A stretch of 37,434 nt of DNA. Source: Knoellia flava TL1 (GTDB taxonomy: Bacteria; Actinomycetota; Actinomycetes; Actinomycetales; Dermatophilaceae). Shown piece by piece: positions 32,098-37,434 of the stretch; the first letter of the stretch is position 1; each line of letters opens with the position of its first letter. Location: assembly GCF_000768675.1 (NCBI RefSeq), contig NZ_AVPI01000024.1:1-37434 (forward strand), in the 5' to 3' direction. Position numbers and translations under genes: made by a program. The notes under the pieces are model-generated. The model had not been told where the DNA came from, searched no databases, and saw only the letters and a program-made list of their open reading frames with translations.

Positions 32098-33357
32098 GTG
32101 GCGACGACGAGAGGCTCCGGCGCGAGACCGCCGAGCCGGTGGACGGCATACGCCGGTCCGCTGCCGACCACGACGCGAGGGATGGAGTATGCAGTCGCGC
32201 TCCTCGTGCTCGGCGTTCGGCTCGGCACCCTCGTCCAGATGGTTCCAGGTCTGGCACAGGGCATCTCGGTCTCTCCCCGGCCGAGCCTGTATGCCGTGTG
32301 CTGGGCGGCCGCGGCGATCAGCAGCCTCGTCGTGAGCGTCGTCGTGTTCCGTCGTGGTGGTCCGCTGACCCGGCGCGGCTTCGCGGTGGACCTCTGCGTC
32401 GCGATGACGCTCATGCTGCTGGGGCCGCTCACCGTGCCCGATGCCTACCTCGTCGGGTCGTGGGTGGCGCCCTTCCCTGCGCACCTGCTGGCGGTCGTGT
32501 GCACGGGCGCGACGGTGCTCATGCTGCGGTGGCAGTGGGTCGCTGCGGTGGGTGCGGCCGTGGCGTCCAGTGCGGTCTTCACTGCGCCGGCGTGGAACCG
32601 CGACAGCGCGACGACGATCGTGGCCAACGTCCTCACGCTCATCGTCCTTTCGAGCGTGGGCCGGCTCATCCTCGGCTACTTCCGTCGGGTGGCCGAGGAC
32701 GGGGACCGCGCGCGGGCCGAGGCGACCGAGCTCGGCCGGCGCGAGGAGGAGCGACGCGCCCAGCTCGCGATCCACAACGGGGCGGCGGTGATCCGCATGC
32801 TCAGTGACCCGACCATCGACGAGGAGACCCGCGCCTTCCTCCAGAAGGAGGCCCAGCTCGAGTCCGCGCGCATGCGCTCCTACCTCCAGGGCCGCGGCTC
32901 CACCGACGACGCGGTCGCCCAAGGGACTGGCGGCGTCGAGGTGCGCGCGGTCGTGAGCGCCACCTGCGACCGATTCCTCGACCTGCCGCTCCAGCTCAAC
33001 GTCGACCTCGCCGAGGGCGCCCACGTCGACGCGCCCCGCGCCGCCGCTCTCGACCAGGCGCTCGCGAGCCTGCTTCTCAACGTCCGCGACCATGCCGAGG
33101 CCGAGTCCGTCGTCGTCCATGCCGATGCTCCTCCGGTCGGCCCCGGCGAGGACGAGACGTGGGTCGTCACGCTCCACGACGACGGCGTCGGCTTCGAGGT
33201 GTCGCAGGCGACGATGGGCGTCGGGCTGCGCGAGGTCGTCGTCGGCGAGATGCGCCGGCGCGACATCGACGTGTCGATCTCCTCCACCCCCGGCCTCGGG
33301 ACCACGGTGACGCTCACCGGTCCGTGCCTGACGATGTCCGGAGAGGGGGCGCGGTGA
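32098..33357 (+). CDS. Sensor histidine kinase of a LuxR-type two-component system
   Basis: A 419-residue protein. The first ~200 residues hold about five or six membrane segments (EYAVALLVLGVRLGTLVQMV, YAVCWAAAAISSLVVSVVVF, VAMTLMLLGPLTV and others), with no large extracellular domain. A coiled linker (RVAEDGDRARAEATELGRREEERRAQL) leads to the dimerisation helix with the probable phosphoacceptor His in LAIHNGAAVIRML. The C-terminal ATPase domain has a degenerate N box (LLLNVRDHAEAESV), G1 (HDDGVGFEVSQ) and G2 (MGVGLREVVVGEM). This is the NarL-partner type of kinase. It overlaps the response regulator gene by 4 nt. The signal is unknown. Confidence 0.92.
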   Translation: MATTRGSGARPPSRWTAYAGPLPTTTRGMEYAVALLVLGVRLGTLVQMVPGLAQGISVSPRPSLYAVCWAAAAISSLVVSVVVFRRGGPLTRRGFAVDLCVAMTLMLLGPLTVPDAYLVGSWVAPFPAHLLAVVCTGATVLMLRWQWVAAVGAAVASSAVFTAPAWNRDSATTIVANVLTLIVLSSVGRLILGYFRRVAEDGDRARAEATELGRREEERRAQLAIHNGAAVIRMLSDPTIDEETRAFLQKEAQLESARMRSYLQGRGSTDDAVAQGTGGVEVRAVVSATCDRFLDLPLQLNVDLAEGAHVDAPRAAALDQALASLLLNVRDHAEAESVVVHADAPPVGPGEDETWVVTLHDDGVGFEVSQATMGVGLREVVVGEMRRRDIDVSISSTPGLGTTVTLTGPCLTMSGEGAR

Positions 33358-34076
33358 GGACCGTCGCCGTCGTCGACGACGCCACCGTGATCCGCGAGTC
33401 GCTGCCGGCCCTCATGCCACGGCTGCAGTTCGCCGGAGGCTGGGCGACCATCGAGGAGATGCTCGCCGCGCGACCCGTCGCGGACGCGCTCGTGCTCGAC
33501 CTGCACCTCAGCAACGCGAGCCAGCCCGACGTCCGCCAGGGAGTCGCGGCGATCCGGGCGGCGGTCTCGGAGGGCTACCGGGTCTGCGTCTTCAGCCAGG
33601 AGGAGCGTCGGTTCGTCCTCGCCGCCTGCCTCGCGGCGGGCGCGAGCGGCGTGGTGTCGAAGTCCGCGCCCACGGCGAAGGCCGAGGAGGTCATCACTGC
33701 GGTCGCCGAGGGCGAGGTCGTCGTGCCGCCCTCGGTCATCGGCCTCGTCGAGGTGCTCGTGCGCCGCAACAGCCTGACGATCCTCTCCGAGCGGCAGCGG
33801 CAGGTGCTCGCCGGCCGCGCCCGCGGGCTCACCTATGCCGAGATGAGCAGCCAGATGCACCTCTCGGAGTCGACGCTGCGCGGCTACTGGGCCGAGGTGA
33901 GCCGCAACGTCTCCGAGCACTTCCAGCGTGTCGTGCCCTCCGAGCTCGAGCACGCGCTTGGCCTCGGCCCGGGCGACCTCCTCGAGTACTGGCCGGACCC
34001 GGACGCGGCCACCGCTCCGCCCGCCGTCGCCGAAAGGCACGCGGCGCCGTGGTGGAGGCTGCGCCCGACGAGGTGA
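33354..34076 (+). CDS. LuxR/NarL-type response regulator
   Basis: A 240-residue protein whose GTG overlaps the kinase stop (GTGA), so translation is coupled. The receiver has the acidic pair in VAVVDDATVIRESL, the phosphoacceptor Asp in DALVLDLHLSNAS and the Lys in GVVSKSAP. The segment after the phosphoacceptor (HLSNASQPDV) replaces the usual M/L-PxxDG motif, which is atypical. The C-terminal helix-turn-helix has LTILSERQRQVLAGRARGLTYAEMSSQMHLSESTLRGYWAEVSRNV, where LRGYW replaces the common VKxHV recognition pattern. A ~40-residue tail follows. The target genes are unknown; the neighbouring surface-protein gene is a candidate. Confidence 0.9.
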   Translation: MRTVAVVDDATVIRESLPALMPRLQFAGGWATIEEMLAARPVADALVLDLHLSNASQPDVRQGVAAIRAAVSEGYRVCVFSQEERRFVLAACLAAGASGVVSKSAPTAKAEEVITAVAEGEVVVPPSVIGLVEVLVRRNSLTILSERQRQVLAGRARGLTYAEMSSQMHLSESTLRGYWAEVSRNVSEHFQRVVPSELEHALGLGPGDLLEYWPDPDAATAPPAVAERHAAPWWRLRPTR

Positions 34077-34115
34077 GCGGACGGCATACGCGGGGTCCGT
34101 GCCAGGTGCGGTGGC

Positions 34116-35039
34116 TCAGGTGCGGTCGGCGAGGAAGGCGTCGATCTCCGCGGCGGTGGGAGCCGTGGCGGGACCGCGCCGGGTCACCTTGACCGCTCCG
34201 CCGGCGTTGGCCCGGCGCGCCGCCTCGACCCAACCCATGCCTGCGGCGCGACAGGCGACGAGGACACCGGTGTGCGTGTCTCCGGCGCCGTTGGTGTCGA
34301 CCGGCTTCTGCGGGTAGCCGTCGAGGTCCGTCGTCTCGCCGTCGGCGTGGACGGCACACCCCTCGGGTCCGTCGCGGACGATGGCGACGGCGCCATCGGG
34401 CAGGTGTTCGATGCAGAGCGCGGCCGCCCGGACGATGTCGGACTCACCGGTGAGGGCCTCGCTCTCCTCGGCGTTGCCGGTCCAGACCGTCGTGAGGTCG
34501 AGCATCGCGCGCCGGATCCCGTCGTCGAGCTCGGCGAAGATCGCGCCGGGGTCGAGGACGACCTCGACGCCGTCGGGCAGCCCGGCGAGCCACTCCAACA
34601 ACGGGTCCCGCGTCGTCCCCGTGAGGCTGTAGCCGCTCACGCAGACGAGGTCGCCTGCCTCGGGCCGTGAGGTCTGGAGCGACTCGACGCTGATGAGCCG
34701 CTCGGCCGCCTGGGTCGTGACGAAGGTGCGCTCGGCGGTGGGCTCGAGCATGACGACGCAGATGCCGGTGTCGAGGTCGGGCACGACGGGGCTCGACACG
34801 GTGACGCCCTCGGCCGCGAGCGCGGAGCGGACGAGGTCACCGTGCGGCCCGGTGCCGGTCGCACCGGCGTGCACGCACTCGGCACCCTGTCGCGCGGCGG
34901 CGAGGAGGATGTTGACCGCTCCGCCGGCATACTCCTCGGGCGGCGGCGCCATGACGTTGCCTCCGCGGCGCGGGATCGACGGGACCTCGACGACGACGTC
35001 GACGAGGGCCTGCGCGGTGTGGATCACCCGAGGAGACAT
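34116..35039 (-). CDS. PfkB-family carbohydrate kinase
   Basis: A 307-residue ribokinase-fold protein. It has the N-terminal substrate-binding block PSIPRRGGNVMAPPPEEYAGGAVNILLAAARQGA (in the place of GG-x-A-N) and the C-terminal DTNGAGDTHTGVLVACRAAGM with the catalytic Asp. The likely reaction is ATP-dependent phosphorylation of a sugar or nucleoside; the substrate is unknown. The ATG at 35039 has a TACGCT -10 element 7 nt upstream, which overlaps a GTATGCCG motif, so its promoter and the motif share bases. The 39-bp gap to the convergent response-regulator gene holds another motif copy and a weak 5-bp dyad. Confidence 0.9.
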   Translation of the reverse strand: MSPRVIHTAQALVDVVVEVPSIPRRGGNVMAPPPEEYAGGAVNILLAAARQGAECVHAGATGTGPHGDLVRSALAAEGVTVSSPVVPDLDTGICVVMLEPTAERTFVTTQAAERLISVESLQTSRPEAGDLVCVSGYSLTGTTRDPLLEWLAGLPDGVEVVLDPGAIFAELDDGIRRAMLDLTTVWTGNAEESEALTGESDIVRAAALCIEHLPDGAVAIVRDGPEGCAVHADGETTDLDGYPQKPVDTNGAGDTHTGVLVACRAAGMGWVEAARRANAGGAVKVTRRGPATAPTAAEIDAFLADRT

Positions 35040-35046
35040 GGACCGC

Positions 35047-35052
35047 AGCGTA
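35047..35052 (-). promoter_or_regulatory. -10 element of the PfkB kinase, overlapping a GTATGCCG motif
   Basis: TACGCT on the minus strand, 7 nt before the ATG at 35039. Read together the bases are CGGCATACGCT, so the last three bases of the 8-mer are the first three of the -10. Confidence 0.5.
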
Positions 35053-35104
35053 TGCCGGTTGCTCCCTTTCGCAGCGCGTGGCGCCTCGCGTCGTGCGAGC
35101 GGTG

Positions 35105-36469
35105 TCAGCGCGCCGGCCCGGCCCAGGCGTAGGAGCCGTCGTCCCTGCGGGAGCACACGACGTCGACGCCGTCCACGGTCTGCTCGCGGACGCCGACCTG
35201 GGTGAAGGAGCAGGGCTGCCCGGCCGACACGACGACCGTGCCCACGCCGACGGATCCGCGCGCAGTCGAGGGGCTCGGCCGGGGGGTCGGAGTGGCGACG
35301 GAGTCGGTCGAGGGCGCGGCCGACGCGCTCGCAACCGGGCTGGCGTCGGGTCGCGTCGTGGGTGTCTCGCCCGGGCCGGGACGACCCGCCTCCCCCGACC
35401 ACGGGGACCAGAGGAGGACACCGACGAGGGCCGCGACGGCCAGTGCGCCGCCGACGAGCGGGGCCCGACCGAGCCACGTCGGCCGGACGGATGCGTCTGC
35501 TGCGCCGGGGACCGGCGTAGGTCGATGGGCGGGTCGCGGCGTGCCGGCGCTGCCGACGGTGCTGGGCGGACGAACCCGGGTTGCGTCGTCGTCGTGGTTG
35601 CTCCCGAAGAGGGGGACGCGGGTCGGGGAGTCGGCCGTCGCCGAGAGCTGCGCCACCGTCGGGGCCGGCACGTGCCTGAGCACCTCCACCTCACCCATGG
35701 CTCCGGGACGCCAGGCCAGCACCGGCATGTCGAGCCGTCGCAGGACCTCGGCCGCCGACTGGGGCCGGGCCGAGGGCTCGGCAGCGGTGAGGTCGGCGAG
35801 CAGCGACCACAGCTCCTGGGGTGTGCCGACGGGGCGGGTCGGCGAGGGTACCGGCCGCTCACCGGTGAGCATCGCGATCCCGACCTGACCCACGGCGAAG
35901 AGGTCCGCGGTGGGGTGAGGCTCGGCTCCGGCCTGCGACTCGGGGGCGCTGTAGCTCGGGGTGCCCGTCCACTGCCCCGTCTGCGTGAGGCGGACACCGT
36001 CGAGCTCGATCGCGATACCGAAGTCGGTGAGGAACGCGTGCGGGCGGTCGAGCCCCGTGGCGGCGAGCAGGACGTTGGCCGGCTTGACGTCGCGGTGGAG
36101 GATCCCGGCGGCGTGGACGGCGTCGAGCGCGCTCGTCAGCTGGCGCAGCACCTCCGCCACGAGCAGCGGTGGGAGGGGGCCGTGGTCGCCGACGAGGCTG
36201 GCCACCGACCCTCCCTCCACGACCGGCATCGTGAAGAGGACTCGGTCGTCGTCCCCGGCCCAGCCCAGCGGGGTGAGGACGTGCGGGTGCACGACCCGGA
36301 ACGCCTGCTCCCTGACGAACCGGAGCAGCGAGACCGCGTCGGACTGGCGCAGCACCTTGGCGGCGACCAGGCGCTCCTCCTTCGCGTCCCAGGCGCGCCA
36401 GACCGTGCCCATGCCTCCCTCCCCCAGTGGGTCGACGAGCTCGTAGCGACCCGCGAAGACCTCACCCAC
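35105..36469 (-). CDS. Transmembrane serine/threonine protein kinase (PknB-like)
   Basis: A 454-residue protein. The kinase domain (~1-265) is complete: P-loop LGEGGMGTVWRAW, catalytic Lys in LVAAKVL, HRDVKPANVLL, TDFGIAIEL and a GTPSYSAPES activation segment. A linker and one membrane segment (~337-357) follow. The extracellular part is short: a Pro/Ser/Thr stalk and a ~45-residue tail with two Cys (QPCSFTQV and DVVCSRR) that could form a disulfide. No PASTA repeats are present, so it is not a canonical PknB. The GTG at 36469 is chosen because AGGAG lies 6 nt upstream and it overlaps the preceding XRE gene by 8 nt. An ATG at 36547 would overlap by 86 nt and lacks support. Confidence 0.92.
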   Translation of the reverse strand: MGEVFAGRYELVDPLGEGGMGTVWRAWDAKEERLVAAKVLRQSDAVSLLRFVREQAFRVVHPHVLTPLGWAGDDDRVLFTMPVVEGGSVASLVGDHGPLPPLLVAEVLRQLTSALDAVHAAGILHRDVKPANVLLAATGLDRPHAFLTDFGIAIELDGVRLTQTGQWTGTPSYSAPESQAGAEPHPTADLFAVGQVGIAMLTGERPVPSPTRPVGTPQELWSLLADLTAAEPSARPQSAAEVLRRLDMPVLAWRPGAMGEVEVLRHVPAPTVAQLSATADSPTRVPLFGSNHDDDATRVRPPSTVGSAGTPRPAHRPTPVPGAADASVRPTWLGRAPLVGGALAVAALVGVLLWSPWSGEAGRPGPGETPTTRPDASPVASASAAPSTDSVATPTPRPSPSTARGSVGVGTVVVSAGQPCSFTQVGVREQTVDGVDVVCSRRDDGSYAWAGPAR

Positions 36470-36914
36470 GCGCGGCTCCTGCGGCGCGACGGAGCAGGTC
36501 CCCGAGGCCGCCGGCACCGGCGCCGTCAGCAGCTCGCGCCACGTCACGGAGCTGGTCCGCGGTCGCCGAGGCGGCGAGGACCCGGACCGTGGAGAGGTCC
36601 TCCGACGTGGGGCTGGTCAGAGTGGGCTGCTCGTCCCGGATGGCGGCGATCCGTGAGTCGAGCTCGGGGGCAGTGAGGCCTGCCGCCTCGGACGAGAGGT
36701 CGAGCAACAGCTGCAGACGCCTCACCACGGCGGGGTTCCCGATCTTGATCCGCTGGCCACTGACCAGCTGCGAGAACATCGGTGCCGACAGTCCGAGGAC
36801 CTCCGCGAGCCGGCCTTGGGTCAGCCCGAGCGACGAACGCACCGTGGCGGCCAGCTCGGACAGTGGCGCCCCATAGAGGAGACGCTGCTGGTCGCGGGGG
36901 TCGGTCGTTGCCAC
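36462..36914 (-). CDS. XRE-type helix-turn-helix regulator
   Basis: A 150-residue protein. The XRE domain (~18-75) is LAATVRSSLGLTQGRLAEVLGLSAPMFSQLVSGQRIKIGNP. A helical C-terminal part follows (DSRIAAIRDEQPTL, LSTVRVLAASATADQLRDVARAADG) that ends in an Arg-rich tail. No catalytic or effector domain is recognised. It is the first gene of an operon with the Ser/Thr kinase, which is coupled to it by an 8-nt overlap, and it diverges from the VWA gene. The GTG at 36914 has a TAGGAT -10 element 6 nt upstream, so its mRNA is probably leaderless. Confidence 0.88.
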   Translation of the reverse strand: MATTDPRDQQRLLYGAPLSELAATVRSSLGLTQGRLAEVLGLSAPMFSQLVSGQRIKIGNPAVVRRLQLLLDLSSEAAGLTAPELDSRIAAIRDEQPTLTSPTSEDLSTVRVLAASATADQLRDVARAADGAGAGGLGDLLRRAAGAARG

Positions 36915-36920
36915 ACGCGC

Positions 36921-36926
36921 ATCCTA
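36921..36926 (-). promoter_or_regulatory. -10 element, leaderless XRE-kinase operon
   Basis: TAGGAT on the minus strand, 6 nt before the GTG at 36914. It lies about 30 bp from the palindrome in the divergent promoter. Confidence 0.55.
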
Positions 36927-36951
36927 GGTCGCACGATCCGGGGGCGGGGAG

Positions 36952-36981
36952 TTGTGTGTTTGCTATTGCAAACGCTAGGGT
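36952..36981 (+). promoter_or_regulatory. Promoter of the VWA gene with a palindrome in its spacer
   Basis: TTGTGT (36952-36957) and TAGGGT (36976-36981) are 18 nt apart. The perfect dyad GTTTGCTATTGCAAAC (36958-36973) fills the spacer. It is unusually AT-rich for this genome. Position and symmetry suggest an operator, most simply for the XRE protein encoded next to it. Confidence 0.55.
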
Positions 36982-37011
36982 CGGGGCATTCAGTCATCAG
37001 GGGGAACCACC

Positions 37012-37434
37012 ATGCGAGTCCTTGCCATCATCGCTGCGGCGAGCGTCGCGCTCTGCTCGACCGCGGCTGCCGCCTCGCCGGCGAACCAGACCACACGTCC
37101 GGCCGCCGTCGCAGCTGCCGCTCAGGTCCCTGCGTCGAACCTCGCCACGCAGACCGACGAGCAGGGCAAGCTCCTGCTCATGCTCGACGCGTCCGGGTCG
37201 ATGAAGGCGAAGGACCCGTCGGGGCTCACCAAGATCGAGGCCGCCAAGAAGGCGCTCACCGGCGTCGTCGGCGCCCTCCCCGCCACCGCGCAGGTGGGGC
37301 TGCGGGTCTACGGCGCCCAGGTCGACGGCAAGGGCAAGCCGACGCCCGCCGCCTGCGCCGACACCCGGCTCGTCGCACCCATCGCCCCACTCGACAAGGC
37401 CGGGCTCACGTCGACGATCGGCGCGATCAAGGCA
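37012..37434 (+). CDS. Secreted von Willebrand factor A domain protein, 3' partial
   Basis: The first 141 codons of a gene that runs off the window. A signal peptide (MRVLAIIAAASVALCSTAAAASPA) is followed by a short linker and a VWA domain with an intact metal-ion-dependent adhesion motif DASGSMKAKDPSG in LLLMLDASGSM. The continuing KIEAAKKALTGVVGALPATAQVGLRVYGAQ is typical of VWA helices and strands. A GGGGGAA ribosome-binding site lies upstream of the ATG. It is divergent from the XRE-kinase operon, which may regulate it. The rest of the protein, and any partner chaperone ATPase or phosphatase, lies outside the window. Confidence 0.88.
   Translation, partial: MRVLAIIAAASVALCSTAAAASPANQTTRPAAVAAAAQVPASNLATQTDEQGKLLLMLDASGSMKAKDPSGLTKIEAAKKALTGVVGALPATAQVGLRVYGAQVDGKGKPTPAACADTRLVAPIAPLDKAGLTSTIGAIKA

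Overview
High-GC (roughly 70%+) actinobacterial chromosome. Within the phylum the gene content, GTG starts and AbiEi/DUF559 gene suggest an Intrasporangiaceae-like organism, but that family placement is only an inference. The backbone matches a locus I know from Mycobacterium tuberculosis (Rv3267 LCP, Rv3274c fadE25, Rv3275c purE, Rv3276c purK, Rv3277 GtrA, Rv3279c birA, Rv3280 accD5, Rv3281 accE5, Rv3282 maf). Blocks of accessory genes are interleaved with it here.

Layout. 1-6.7 kb: end of an LCP cell-wall ligase, a FadE25-like acyl-CoA dehydrogenase, a secreted beta-propeller/FG-GAP protein and an OafA-type acyltransferase with an SGNH domain. 6.7-10.6 kb: F420-type LLM oxidoreductase, CoA-binding protein, purE-purK operon and a GtrA membrane protein. 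10.6-16.1 kb: OmpR-type two-component pair, class III adenylate cyclase, biotin ligase birA, and divergently the acyl-CoA carboxylase genes pccB-accE. 16.1-23.8 kb: a block lying between accE and maf that is absent from the mycobacterial order. It holds a MOSC protein, a DUF559 nuclease-like protein between oppositely oriented 33-bp repeats, a DUF885 metallopeptidase, a secreted lipase, a Na+/H+ antiporter fused to a UBP zinc finger, and a Ser/Pro-rich membrane protein. 23.9-29.3 kb: maf, a secreted subtilisin, and a MerR-controlled acyl-CoA dehydrogenase/carboxylase pair probably for branched-chain acyl-CoA catabolism. 29.5-37.4 kb: a large secreted SpaA-like surface protein, a second two-component system (LuxR type), a PfkB kinase, an XRE-Ser/Thr kinase operon and the start of a secreted VWA protein.

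How genes work together. BirA biotinylates the carboxyl-carrier protein of the carboxylase whose beta and epsilon subunits are PccB and AccE, and birA and pccB share one compact divergent promoter. PurE and PurK carry out consecutive purine steps with overlapping genes. The two-component, cyclase, MerR and XRE/STPK genes supply separate regulatory circuits.

Two sequence-level features stand out. First, the 8-mer GTATGCCG/CGGCATAC occurs 28 times by my count, where base composition predicts about one or two. It is enriched in intergenic DNA, forms inverted-pair hairpins at three convergent gene junctions, and inside genes is nearly always read as Tyr-Ala (TAT GCC) or Ala-Tyr (GCA TAC). This resembles the distribution of DNA-uptake sequences in Neisseria or Pasteurellaceae. 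Second, most first genes of transcription units carry a TANNNT-like -10 element exactly 6-7 nt before the start codon, so leaderless transcription appears to be common here. Twice, two such -10 elements overlap on a shared TA to make a symmetric bidirectional promoter.
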